Assembly: GCA_949358305.1 (NCBI GenBank)
Contig: OX442316.1
Coordinates: forward strand, 16,988,001 to 17,052,000
Length of the DNA stretch: 64,000 nt
Reading direction: 5' to 3'
Source of the DNA: Strigamia acuminata
Taxonomy: Eukaryota; Arthropoda; Chilopoda; Geophilomorpha; Linotaeniidae
Shown here: piece after piece, positions 47,001-55,768 of the stretch
Numbering within the stretch: the stretch's first letter is position 1
Layout: every line of letters begins with the position of its first letter
Made by a program: the position numbers and the translations under genes
Notes under the pieces: model-generated
What the model was told of the DNA's origin: nothing
What the model saw: the letters and a program-made list of their open reading frames with translations, nothing else
Databases searched by the model: none

Positions 47001-50000
47001 CAGCAGAAAACATTGCTTTATGGTTTCTTAAAACACTTTATTAGTAAATAATAGCAAATTAACATCATTTAAACCATTATAATAATCACACAAATGTAAA
47101 ACACAACAAAACTACATTTCCTGGTGGTAATATAAACGCAGCAGTTAGGAGTAAACAGGCTCGGTCAATAGGAACTGGGTACCCACTTACGTTAAGCCAG
47201 AGTACACTTACAACATCGATGACAATAGCCAATAGCAGGTGCGGAAGAGATAAGTCACTTTTATAAGTCAAATATTTGATTTCAATTTCACTTAAACTTA
47301 ATCCTCTTATTTGAATTCTTTCAAGTTGACTTCTTAAAGATATTATGTAATAAACATCGCAAACTCTGTTTGGAGAAGTCATTTCAGATGAATAAGTCAA
47401 TTCATCTTTTGAAGTTTTAATGCGTGTAATGAATTTTGTTAAGTTTATGGCGTTGGAACAATGGTTTATGGCGACTTTTGGTGTTTATTGAAGCACTGAA
47501 AACATCAAAATCAGACATTTTTGTCGGTTCTGTGCATACCGGTATTGCAATTTCTGGGCATCATAAACATTGAAAAACTTGTTTATTTATTTAAGAATAA
47601 AATAACATTTTCTTCTGAATTGAAAAGGCATGTACCATGTACCATGTACCGTACCATGTTTTCTTTTCAAATGTGATATTGATTTTGAATGCAAAACATT
47701 TTAAATTCAATTTTTTTTTTTATAATGAAACCTTACTTTAATGCATTATAGAATCTAGTGAAAATCCAATTTACTTTCCTTTCCTTCCATCTCTCAAATT
47801 CAATCATTTAAAAAAACATTTTAATACATAAAAGAGCATGTAAGTAATACAATGCACCTGTGTAATGAAATATCAAAGTAAAAGGTCAAGGTTGAAATGC
47901 TGGCAATGAAAAAGAAAAGAAAAGAAATCAATTTTCATGAGACAAGTAAAGAATGTGTTATTTGGTTTGACTTATTATTATTATAATAGAATACACAAGA
48001 TGAAGGCATTATTTATAGCATTTTATAAGCACTCAGCATGCTAGCAACTTTAAATGGTGATATCAGCTTGAAATATTCATTTCCTTTTCCAAGATGGCTG
48101 CTAAGAATTTGGTCTAATAAAGGCTCTAACTGGGGAGGAATAATTCCAAGTTAAATTAGATCCTATAAACCATTCTGCTGCAATTGAAATTTATTAGCAT
48201 TTCATTAAGCAAGGGAAAAGGTTCCAGGTAGGTGATTTATTGCCTTTTTTTATTATAATTAAGGCAATAGATTTTTTTCTGGACTTGTTTCATGTGATTT
48301 GATTTAGAATTGCTTGGCTACAGTTGCCAACAAGAAGAAAGCTCGAAATGGAAAATTTGACGGACCTTAATTTCGAAATTTATAAAGAATAATTCATACA
48401 ATTACAAAATCGCAATAAAACCGAAACACCATTCCGGGTTGCTCCGGTACCATTTTTGTTGAGAGTTCAGTTTGTTACGAGTCTAAAAACCTGTCATTTA
48501 TCCCTTGTTGATAGGTTGGGTTTGCAACCACTGCGTTTGTTTTGATCATAGTTTTCTTTTTTGGTCAATACATTGAACACAGCAGTTTTAGAACGCTGTA
48601 TAATTGTTCCAATTTCCCTATAGGATTTTCCAGCACCATGCAGGTTAGAAATTTTCCGAATTTCAAGTTCAGTAATAAGTTCAAAATTGCGCGACATAAT
48701 CTTTCACTAGGTTAAACAAAGAAAGTTATTTTTAACTGTTGACAACATCAATATGATGCCATGGAATGTTCCATTGTGAGTTATAAATATCCAAAGATGG
48801 GAATTCGGTGTCTCATGTGAAAAACTATACTGTCCTTATAATTATGTAACAGCTGAAATTGTGACTAATTTACAAAAAAAAGCACATAACTTTAGAACTA
48901 ATTGTTAGATTGTTGTGAAATTTGTTGGGTAACTTTGTTCTAACCTTATTTATGTATTTGTAAAATATAAATATTCTGCGTCTGATGAAAATTAAATTAT
49001 TAAAAAAAGGTGGCTGTCCTTATAATTTTGTAACAGACTGTAGGTGTATACTCTTTCCGCACTCAAGAGGAGCCCTGGAAGCTGGGCTCCCATTAGCCCT
49101 ATTTAATTACTCAGAACTGCAGTTGAACTACTGCTACTAGGAAAAGTAGTTCCTTATGATTTTTAGTCTATTCGTGAATAATTATGGTTGAAATGATGTA
49201 CATTGATTGTTATTATGTAATAAAATGTTTTTTCTATCTTTAAAATAAAGTTTTATGTTTTTTTTTAGTTAAAACAAATTTCTTTTCATTTTATTGCTTG
49301 CTGTGTCTGGAGAGCACATGTTATTTTAGCCGATCTATTACAATGTCTGTACGCCATCACAAGTCTGGTGTTTTGGGTCTTCTTTTTGTATCAGTACTCA
49401 AGTGAAATGGCCTGGCCAATGGGAGCCAGCTTCCAGGGCTCCTCTTGAGTGCGGAAAGAGTATAGTTGACGGTATTTCAGTAGGTGTAGTGGAAGGAGTT
49501 TCAGTAGGTGTAGTTGATGGCGTTTCAGTATGCGTAGTGTCAATATTGCCAATATTTAAACTAGAATATAAATGACTTGTGTACACAAGTCTGTGGCAAC
49601 AACATTTGGTCAACGTCTGTGTGTGAATGCAATTTGCCCACATTTATCTAGAGCCTCACAGATACTAAAATCGCCAGTGCCTTTCTGTTATAAAAAGAAT
49701 TTAAATTTCCGCTAATTATATCGACTTACAATTTTTTGTTCTTACTTTAACACCCCGTGACACGGAGGCTCCCTTGGGAGTGTTTAAAATTTCATAGGTT
49801 AATGGATTATTGGAGTTACGCTATCTGGTGCCATCAATTGTACTCAAGATTGGCACCAGGGGCAAGAAATGTTTGAAAAACGCGTCAATAACAGCGGTGT
49901 AATTTTAAACTCAAAATGGGTGTGCAGTATGTTATTAAATTTTGACGCAGGGATCTGGTGTGCAACAACAAATTACAATCTAGCTAAGACCAAAGCATAT

Positions 50001-53000
50001 CCATTAAAGTGTCTCATTTCCTGCAATAGATGTCTGCATACCTATATAAAATACTGCATCGCACGCATTCGCATTGGAACACGCTCCAAATAGGAAATAT
50101 TAAGTCGGTCTTACTACATTGATGTTGTCGAAGATTACTATACATTTAACATGGAGATTGTCGAGCTTGTTGCGCACAAAGGAGATAAAGCGGCAATATT
50201 TCGGTAGCACGCTGTAAATTACTTTTGTTAATGAGTTTATGGTTGTTTATTTACTTTATTTTAACATTACTAGGCTTAACACTGCTAAATAACGACTGGA
50301 ATTAGGAAATCATACGCGCAGAACGGGATGCGCAGTACGAGTTTGGCATGGAGATAACCGGGCGCGAACCGGAGCGCTTTTATGTCAATATTGGCATTAT
50401 TTTAAGTAGACCATCAATCACGTGTGCACACAAATCTGTGACAACAACATTCGGTCAAGTTATGTCACTTTGGGATAGTGCTGATAATTTAAATGTTAAA
50501 AAAGGAGAAATTATTTACAAGTTGGTTTAATAGGTCAACATCACTTTGGCGCTTATCTATTTACGTGCCCGGTCCACGTCAATCAATGATAGCAAGCAGC
50601 AATGGCCGTTTTGTGAGCACGCAAAAGAAAGTGTTGTGTTTGTAACAGCCAGCAAGGGGTGGAGTGTAATTTAGCAGCGAAATTCAAGTCCTCTTTTATT
50701 CCATTCGATGCTTGAGAGTGTATTAGTGGAATGAGATAAGCGCAGAGCCGCACCAAACGAGGCTCATCCGCAGGGTGTCATCCGGTGTAAAATATTCAAC
50801 GCTATTAAGTAAAAGAAAGGCGTTGTTGCGCTGCCGGACCATAAATAAGGCTCTATTAGAGGACTGGAGCTGCTATTAACCCAATTATGTAGTGGACGGT
50901 TGTGTGAATGGAGGCAGATTTTTATTTTATTTATTCCCGCGGCGCGGGGAGTAAAGATGGAAAACAAATGATAATGTTGATTGATTTTTCGCTGCCGTTT
51001 ATAACCGTCGTAAACAGCGTGATTCATGGTGGAAGCAACAACCAAATTACACTACATGAATGCTCTGATTTTTTGTTTTTGTTTTTTTGGTGGGGAATTG
51101 TAATTTTTTTTGGTCAGTTTTGTGATTTTATATTTAATTACGCCCTCTGGTGGGAAAATTTTAATTAATTATGTGTTTTATGATTTAAATGGCATAAATG
51201 TGAATCAGAGCAAATTTTCTCTAGGGAGTTTAATTATTTAGAAAAGTCTTTTGGCCGATGTTTGTTTTGTTGTTTTTTATTTGTGGAAATCGACGAAATA
51301 AAAGAGTTCAACTGAGCCGGGTGAATGAGAAACGTGACGAAATGAAACATGCTTAAAATAGTAAAAATGATTTTCGCCGAATCAACACGAGACGATTGAT
51401 CGAGGCGTTGGAATTCCAGTAAAAACGTGACCAAAACGTCGATAGAAGCGCCGTCAAACGTGTTCTGCTTATCAGTTATCACTGACATTGTTCCCGGAGT
51501 TAAAAATAAAAAATAAGAACGCCTCCCTGCGTTTTTCAATGTTTATTTTAAAATGTGTCGCCACGCTACCACTTCTAGGTCAATATTGATGTGCATGTGT
51601 CGTAGTGTTATGGAAACTAAAATTTTAAATGGCACAAAAGGCCGTAAAAAGGAAGGAATTCTGGCGCATTTATTTTATTTCTGGCGATAAAAACTATTTT
51701 TAATGGCTAATAAGACGCGGGGTAATTATTCCGAAGTGAAATGAGAAGCGTGACGGAAATCTGGCGTCGTTATAAGCCGGCTTATGAGCCCGTAAGCTTG
51801 GTTTTTCCAATATTTTAATTGTTAGTCTTTTGTTGTCACGACACTCTTTATTGCAATTGCCTCGAGTGACACACTGTTGGTCTGCCATTCTCTTTGCTCT
51901 TCAAGTATCCCGCAGAGGGTTTCACTTTAAATTTGTTGTGCGCATGCGCAGATCGTTTTGAAACTTAGAAAATCGACGACGCGACAGGATTTAATTCAGG
52001 GTCACAGTGAAAAATAGCAAAAAATACAAAAATGTGTTCAATTTTTTTTAAATTTGGATTATTTTGAGTGAAAAAGTAAAAAAAAACCAATTTTTTTACT
52101 AAAATTTGAATTTTTTGGGTAAAGAAAATTCAAAAATATAAAAAATTCTTCAATTTTGGACTAAAATTTGAATTTTTTGAGTGAAAATGTCCAAAAAACC
52201 AAAATGTTTACTAAAATTTGAATTTTTTGAGAGAAAAAGTCCAAAAATCCAAATTTTTTTACTAAAATTTGAATTTTTTGGGTAAAAAAAATCCAAAAAT
52301 AAAAAAATTTCTTCAATTTTAGACTAAAATTTGAATTTCTTTTTTAAAAAAAAAAACTGTCTTGTTTATGTGCGCAGTAAAATAGGCTTAATATTGGAAA
52401 ATTTATCTCTCGTATTAAGCAACTTTAATTGAAAAGTGTATTGATTTATCACTTGATATTTTCCTCTCTGCAGCGTAGAAATTAATTTGAAAATCTTAGA
52501 CAATTCTAAGTCAAATCTCTCCCACCCTCCTTGCTCTCAAATCGCAGAGATTTAGCAGCTAATCCCAAGATTTAAAACTTGTTGTCGTCGTCTTTTTCCA
52601 TTTTCAAATAAACTTTGAAAGCTCAATGCAAAACGAGCGTTTTAATTTCACTAAATTTATGCAAGTTAAGCTCGCGAAGTAATTAAATGAAAATGTCCTT
52701 GGGATCTCGAAGCGGGTCCTTTAATGACCAGCAGGTCCAATCACGAAATGCATTTCGAAAAGCTACGGGTTCAAGTCGAGACAATTTCACGGTGTTTTTA
52801 TACGAAACGTGTAAAACTCCGCCCGTGCTTCACCGCAGCGCACCGAACATAAATGAATTTAGCTTCCCTGCTCGACGCGTCGATCAATCGCAAAAAATAG
52901 CGATTCGGTTCAAAAAATTGACATTAACCGCCGCTTTTGCTACAAAATTGCGAGTTTCAGCTCTGACCTTAACATGTGCCAAGAATTTTTCATTTATTTA

Positions 53001-53459
53001 TTTATTTTGGGGGATCTGACGTTATTATTACATCCTACGAACGCATCAAACTATTTCCTCTTTGATCAACTTTCACATTCAAATAAAATTATCACAATAA
53101 AAAAAAAATATATAAATTAATTTTTTTTTTTTAATATAAAAAAAAAAAATTATTTTAATTGGAATTACACGATGCGCGGGAATGCAGCGAAGATGCACAG
53201 CAGCCATTGTTATTGGCGCTCGAGTCAAATAACGCGAAATTTGTTGTTTTTTGGGATAAAATATTTAAAAATAAAAATAGAAATTATTTCTTACAATTTT
53301 GTGGTTGAGATGTGCCAGTTCCTTCTCGGTGACTTTCCTCTTGTTCTGTTCCTGGCGTTGTCTCTTGTATTGGTTGTACTTGTAGACGAGATACATACCG
53401 GGCAGAGCCAGAGCGACAAAAGGTTTCATAAGAGAGGAGTGCAAATGAGAACGTGGCAT
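28335..53459 (-). CDS. Membrane-anchored RING-finger protein (candidate E3 ubiquitin ligase), three exons
   Basis: Exons in transcript order: 53459-53295 (55 codons), 30395-30333 (21 codons), 29045-28335 (236 codons plus stop); all junctions are phase 0 with good GT and AG sites, giving 312 residues. Residues ~10-27 form a short hydrophobic segment (MKPFVALALPGMYLVYKY) followed by a basic, charged helix; residues ~43-76 are a likely coiled coil (KVTEKELAHLNHKI joined to DKLLAKLDEHEPE); residues 77-127 are a C3HC4 RING of the IAP/MDM2 spacing. The remainder is low-complexity, Ser/Arg-rich and probably disordered. Inference: a ubiquitin ligase tethered to a membrane by its N-terminus. I recognise the family only generally and give no symbol. 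The join of the first exon across a 22.9-kb intron rests on phase and the continuous coiled coil; extra small exons inside are possible. Confidence 0.75.
29095..29835. repeat. GGTACTG-rich satellite in the RING gene intron
   Basis: A tandem array of ~44-bp subunits such as CTGGTACTGCGCTACTCTTC and ATTCAGGACCAAGTACCGTA, organised into a ~130-bp higher-order unit: the block ACCAGGGTAATTTTCATTCA recurs at about 29164, 29299 and 29424. Copies decay towards 29835. It is much richer in GC and in GTAC palindromes than any other repeat in the window. Confidence 0.88.
30333..30395 (-). CDS. Acidic linker / coiled-coil exon of the RING gene
   Basis: A 63-bp phase-0 exon between TTTCTTTTAG and GTAATAA. 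It encodes 21 residues, DKLLAKLDEHEPELATSQ then EEE, with heptad-like Leu spacing and an acidic end directly before the RING's first cysteine. Confidence 0.75.
32101..32160 (+). CDS. Possible first coding exon of an unidentified plus-strand gene
   Basis: ATG in a good context (ACAATAATGG) followed by 20 codons (MAAADHAYTIDLKIWRRNFK) and a consensus donor GTAAGT in phase 0. The ~120 bp around it is richer in GC and CpG than its neighbours and has a TGACGATGACGCG motif upstream. No second exon could be found, so product and extent are unknown. It would be nested inside the long RING-gene intron on the opposite strand. The minus-strand frame over the same bases is less convincing. Confidence 0.35.
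33165..34024. mobile_element. ~860-bp terminal-inverted-repeat element
   Basis: The left end TACCGTACCGCCCCGTTTAA and the reverse complement of the right end, TACCGTAGCGCCTCGTATAA, match at 17 of 20 positions. The interior has no transposase frame, but has repeated CCGGCGC words at its right side (33890-34000) and a 20-bp tandem array. Ends resemble those of the element at 45313-45690. No clear target duplication was found. Confidence 0.6.
33324..33443. repeat. 20-bp tandem repeat, six copies
   Basis: Unit GCCAAGAAAATTAATTTTAA (20 bp), six identical copies, embedded in the inverted-repeat element around it. The AAAATTAATTTT core is a perfect palindrome. Confidence 0.95.
34420..34530 (-). mobile_element. 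Possible tRNA-derived SINE fragment
   Basis: On the minus strand the segment reads TGGTTAGCACGCTTGCCT followed by GGTCGTGGGTGGCAATC, like the A-box to B-box half of a tRNA-derived SINE head. It does not fold into a full tRNA (no matching acceptor ends seen), so it is not a tRNA gene. Confidence 0.4.
35891..36120. mobile_element. Variable-arm MITE, copy A1
   Basis: A 230-bp element with 33-bp near-perfect inverted ends starting ACTATACTCAAAACCACCAC. The core carries GTTCTACTACGCGGAAAAGTAGTTC-like sequence and, near the right arm, CACTACACCAGTGAAATAG. TA duplications fit both sides. No coding capacity. Confidence 0.8.
37790..37890. repeat. CCGATA-rich short repeat
   Basis: Repeated CCGATA/TATCGG words in both orientations over about 90 bp (TATCGCCGATACCGATAATC and similar), capable of forming hairpins. 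Probably a decayed transposon end; origin unknown. Confidence 0.5.
38425..38592. mobile_element. hAT-type MITE with exact 8-bp target duplication
   Basis: A 168-bp element. Left end CAGCGGTCGGCAA and right end TTGCCGACCCCTG are inverted repeats (12 of 13), typical of hAT superfamily tips. It is flanked on both sides by ACTTAATG (38417-38424 and 38593-38600), an 8-bp duplication as hAT elements make. Non-autonomous: no open frame of note. Confidence 0.92.
38628..38907. mobile_element. Degenerate TATTACCCC-type MITE
   Basis: The left end TACAGTATTACCCCACTTTA matches the tip of the element at 45313, and GGCATGCCGGCAAAAAGG (38704-38722) matches its interior. The right end is eroded (ATACCGGGTAATAC at ~38893-38906). 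Confidence 0.55.
41030..41816. mobile_element. Variable-arm MITE, copy B, split by copy A2
   Basis: Left arm remnant at ~41047-41091 (CGAGTCAAAAGAGTCCTTTC, then TCCCATTGGCCGAGCC) and right arm at ~41768-41816, whose complement reads TACTCTTGTTCGACTCAAAA, then TTCTCCCATTGGCCGAGCC. Copy A2 sits between them, so copy B is the older insertion. The right half of B shares its core with the 46775 element. Confidence 0.65.
41092..41473. mobile_element. Variable-arm MITE, copy A2
   Basis: A 382-bp element with arms ACTATACTCAAAACCACCCC and its complement, the same arm type as copy A1. Inside the right arm it has CCTATTGGTCGAGCC and CACTGGTGTAGTGG (complement), the shared inner motifs of the whole family. 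Confidence 0.75.
42575..42931. mobile_element. Element with GTGTGAAC ends and a 20-bp perfect palindrome
   Basis: Starts at CTGTTCACACGTGTGAACAG (42581-42600), a perfect 20-bp palindrome, and ends near GTGTGAACACAAGTGTGAAC with TTAGCTTA. A related end (CTCTGTTCACACGTG, then GTAAGCTAAG) occurs at ~30218-30315. Open frames of ~90-96 codons inside show no recognisable domain. Confidence 0.45.
44078..44355. mobile_element. Foldback element with TTTTAGCGA repeats
   Basis: Left arm ~44078-44170 and right arm ~44255-44355 are inverted copies; the inner ~37 bp (CATGTCATTTTAGCGACACA continuing into CCTAGGTTT) pairs perfectly. Each arm contains several copies of CATTTTAGCGA, a repeat-within-arm design seen in foldback transposons. 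The spacer of ~85 bp is unrelated. Confidence 0.8.
45313..45690. mobile_element. TATTACCCCGCTTA-type MITE carrying a captured variable-arm MITE end
   Basis: Inverted ends of ~32 bp: TACTGTATTACCCCGCTTAT on the left, and a complement reading TACCGTATTACCCCGCTTAT on the right, both followed by GC-GCATGCCG. Inside, 45400-45485 matches the right end of the variable-arm MITE copy B, including GCCAATGGGAGAAGGCCACC, so one element inserted into, or captured part of, the other. Confidence 0.75.
46775..47205. mobile_element. Variable-arm MITE, copy C
   Basis: A 431-bp element with ~47-bp inverted arms (GTACTCTGGCTTAACGTAAG then GGGTACCCAGTTCCTATTGG). TA on each side fits a duplication. The core (TAACCAATAAACTAAACGAAC-like, CACTTTATTAGTAAATAATA) matches copy B. 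The palindromic GGGTACCC lies within each arm. Confidence 0.85.
48480..49039 (-). mobile_element. Truncated Tc1-like transposon, 5' part with IR/DR end
   Basis: Read on the minus strand, the element starts CAGTCTGTTACAAAATTATA then AGGACAG (49039 inward), flanked by TA. A second, direct copy of the same motif lies ~185 bp further in (48853-48830), i.e. the two-site IR/DR end known from some Tc1 elements. The transposase begins at 48697. The 3' part and the other end are missing. Confidence 0.8.
48494..48697 (-). pseudogene. Tc1-like transposase, N-terminal DNA-binding part only
   Basis: ATG at 48697 and 67 codons: a paired-like helix-turn-helix (ELEIRKISNLHGAGKSYREI then SKTAVFNVL), the DNA-binding half of Tc1 transposases. 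It stops at a premature end after STRDK; the second helix-turn-helix and the DDE catalytic domain are not present, so it cannot be an active transposase. Confidence 0.85.
49045..49464. mobile_element. Variable-arm MITE, copy D
   Basis: A 420-bp element with ~48-bp arms (TATACTCTTTCCGCACTCAA then GAGGAGCCCTGGAAGCTGG), the inner end being CTCCCATTGGCC. The core shares GAACTACTTTTCC, AATAAAATGTTT, TGCTGTGTCTGGAG and GGTGTTTTGGGTCT words with the other copies. It starts six bases from the Tc1-like end. Confidence 0.85.
49490..53294. other. Remainder of the long RING-gene intron
   Basis: No convincing exon seen on either strand. Mostly AT-rich single-copy sequence with GC-richer islands at ~50740-50960 and ~52640-52980; the second carries a 110-codon plus-strand frame without recognisable domains. 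The right end (~53090-53155) is a run of A and T homopolymers. Confidence 0.4.
52010..52345. repeat. Degenerate ACTAAAATTTGAATTTTTTG repeat
   Basis: Four to five copies of ACTAAAATTTGAATTTTTTG followed by GGTAAAAAAAATCCAAAAAT, with a period of ~60 bp and considerable decay. Confidence 0.75.
53295..53459 (-). CDS. First coding exon of the RING gene: N-terminal membrane anchor
   Basis: ATG at 53459, donor GTAAGAA after codon 55. The peptide has a short Ser/His N-terminus, a hydrophobic stretch of ~14-18 residues at residues 11-28, and then KRQRQEQNKRK, i.e. positive charges on the inner side. It could sit in the ER or mitochondrial outer membrane (inference). If the long-range splice were wrong, this exon would still be a plausible start of another minus-strand gene. 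Confidence 0.7.
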
Positions 53460-53589
53460 ATCTCGATCGGAGGGAGACTCGCTGACCCGCCACGCAAATA
53501 AAAGGGGAAGGGGACAACGTGGTGTCGTGTCGCAGCCAACTGTGCCTACATACTACTCTACTCACTCTACTCGACTCAACTCCCGCACT

Positions 53590-53710
53590 CACTCGCACAC
53601 AACACAATCTCTCTCTCTCTCTCGCACTCTCACTTTCTCTCGCGCCCACTCGTCTCGCTCGATGCGGGAGATGATGGTATCGATTATGACGTCAGTTGTG
53701 GTCACGTGGC
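53590..53710 (-). promoter_or_regulatory. Promoter-like region of the RING gene: CT tract, CRE and E-box
   Basis: Between 130 and 250 bp upstream of the RING gene's start codon lie a (CT)n tract (GAGA on the sense strand, ~53608-53625), a palindromic CRE TGACGTCA at 53687-53694 and an E-box CACGTG at 53703-53708. CpG and GC content rise here. The motifs are seen; promoter function is inferred from position. Confidence 0.55.
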
Positions 53711-53767
53711 TTGGCGGAATGCCGTGCGCTGAACGGAAACGAAACTGGGCGAAATCAAAATCGATAT

Positions 53768-54151
53768 GTTTTTTTTTTTTTTTGAAATTTTTGGGATTTG
53801 GAGGTGTTTGAGGACTCAAAGGGGTGTTTGGATATTTAGTTGGTTTTTTTTTTTTTTTTTTTTTTTATTGATTGGATTTTATTTTATTTATTTTAATTTT
53901 TATTTTTTTTTTTTTTAAATTTATTGATTTTGTTTGGATGGAATTTGCATTGATTTTGGAGTGATTGTGTTGGGGAAATTGGTTCGTTTGTATTAGATGA
54001 TGAAAAGAGGGTTTGGAAGTTTTTTTTTTTTTTTTTTTTTTTTGGTATTTTTAAAATAATTGATTCGGTGACGTCATTTGATGTGAACAATTTGTTTTGT
54101 TAGTTTTGTGTTTGTTTGGCTAAAGTGTGGGATGATTGTTAACTTGGAAAG

Positions 54152-54180
<29 letters not shown>
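53768..54180. repeat. Series of oligo(dT) tracts
   Basis: T-runs of about 10-27 at ~53769-53783, 53846-53867, 53904-53916, 54018-54042 and 54151-54177, roughly 60-130 bp apart in G/T-rich DNA. No tandem unit is evident; nothing else recognisable. Confidence 0.7.
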
Positions 54181-54182
<2 letters not shown>

Positions 54183-55117
54183 GATGTCATGGTAGGAAGT
54201 TTACAAAAATATCTTGAAAAATTAATTGAAGAAATTTAAAATTTAAATTCAAAATAAGAAATTACAAACGGACACAGTAACTCTACCGCAATATAGAATT
54301 ATTTGGTTTTAATTGTAAATTTCCATCCCTTGCGCTGATTTCCATTTCCGTTTTGAGGATTGTCCCGTTAAGACGTAGTTCTATCATGAACCAAGGATAA
54401 CATGGACACGTATCCAAACCTGCGTTTTGCCAACGATGGCGCCATGTAGTATATAGCTGCACTGTATTCTGGGATGACAATAGGTAACAAACATGCTTAG
54501 TTAGCAAGAAATGCCGTCATCCAATCAGCACGCAGAACAACGAATCAATAGGAAATAACACACGGATGTGTCCATGTTTTCCGTCAAAATGCTCGTACAT
54601 TCACATACTTGCTGCGACTCTGTCTATCGTGACATCGGTCTACTGAGGCTAAATTTAATTTTTAGTTCTGCATATGGCGGCTGAGTGTACCGCATCTATT
54701 GCAAAAGCGAAACAAGACGACCGAAATACACCAAAAAATCTTATTTTAATTTAGGGTACACACACAAGATTGTCCCTGGACATCTCGATGGAGTTTTAGT
54801 AAAACTACTGCCATCTCGTGGCAATTGAAACAGTTAAATTTATATATCGATTTGTATTATGCAGCACCACAGCGGTAATTAATGATTACCGTATTTCTTC
54901 GATTGTAAGACTTACACTAATTTCAGTATCACCTAAACAAAAAAAGGCTTTGATTCTAAGATATGTTTATACGCATCGAAGAGGTGCGGTAGTAATTAGA
55001 TAATTCTTGAAAAAATAAGAAAATAGTTTGATTCTTTTGAATAAATACGCCGTAATGTTTAAAAATAATAATAATAATATTGTATATCTAAAAACTAAAA
55101 CTTTGGGAAATAAATTT
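54181..55117. other. Intergenic, nothing recognised
   Basis: AT-rich single-copy DNA between the 3' end of the HLH-like gene and the RING-gene promoter. No exon, repeat array or RNA gene seen. Confidence 0.4.
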
Positions 55118-55768
55118 CTAAAAATTGTTGATGGTTTTGTCCGTGAATTCCAACTGATTCAATCCCTTCTTCAAGTCGAGTGGCGTCGGATGAAGTTCCT
55201 AGAAACGAAACATTCGATTCGATTGAATAAAAACAAAAATATAAAATATCTGTACTCGAAGTTCCGCTTCGTCCACGTCTTTCAAGTCTTCGGGCAGGTC
55301 TGTGCAGGTCCCGCCGCCTTCCCCATCCGCCATCTGGTGACGAAAAAGCAAAACATAACTACTTCAAAAACAAAAACTTTTCGTTTTTCATATCAATCCT
55401 ACCAATTTTTTCAGATCCGGGGAATTCTTTTGACACGAACTCGCAGAAATTTCTCGCTTATAATTTTCGTTTCTATTTAAAAGTGGAAAAAAAAATGGAC
55501 AAATCGTAAATCGAAACTAAAAAAAACAAATAAATAAATAAAACGAAACTGGAGAAACTCACTTGATGCGACGAACGGATTTTCGCAATTGCTCGGCTTT
55601 GATCTCCAGCTGATTGATATAAAACATCGCGTCGACGATGACTTTGACTTCGTCGACGTCCGATGAATTCGGGATGAGATGACGTAACCGTTCCAACCCT
55701 TTCATTGCCCACAATCGTTTATAGTCGCAGCGGACACGTCGGAACGGGACCGTTGTCGACTCTGCCAT
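55118..55768 (-). CDS. Small helix-loop-helix-like protein, three putative exons
   Basis: Exon 1: 55768-55563, ATG in a CAAAATGG-like context, 68 codons plus two bases, donor GTGAGT. Residues ~20-61 look like an HLH: helix AMKGLERLRHLIP, loop NSSDVDE, helix VKVIVDAMFYINQLEIKAEQ; the preceding FRRVRCDYKR is only weakly basic. Exon 2: ~55333-55256, reading MADGEGGG... to LR; exon 3: 55198-55118, reading ELHPTPLDLKKGLNQ..., ending TAG. Exons 2 and 3 join in phase 0. The best acceptor of exon 2 (CGTCACCAG) does not keep the exon 1 frame and would end after ~16 residues; an acceptor 25-28 bases upstream (GAAGTAG) would. Function unknown; no known HLH family is matched. Confidence 0.5.

Noticed and set aside
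52687-53019. 110-codon plus-strand frame in a GC-richer island
   Set aside because: No domain, no clear start context or splice sites; kept only as a remark on the island.
53527-53811. Thr/Ser/His-rich plus-strand frame
   Set aside because: Translation of the CT-rich promoter tract.
55473-55712. Alternative minus-strand frame over HLH exon 1 that would join exon 2 in phase 0
   Set aside because: Starts from GTG only and gives an Arg/Ser-rich peptide with no fold, whereas the other frame yields an HLH-like peptide with an ATG.
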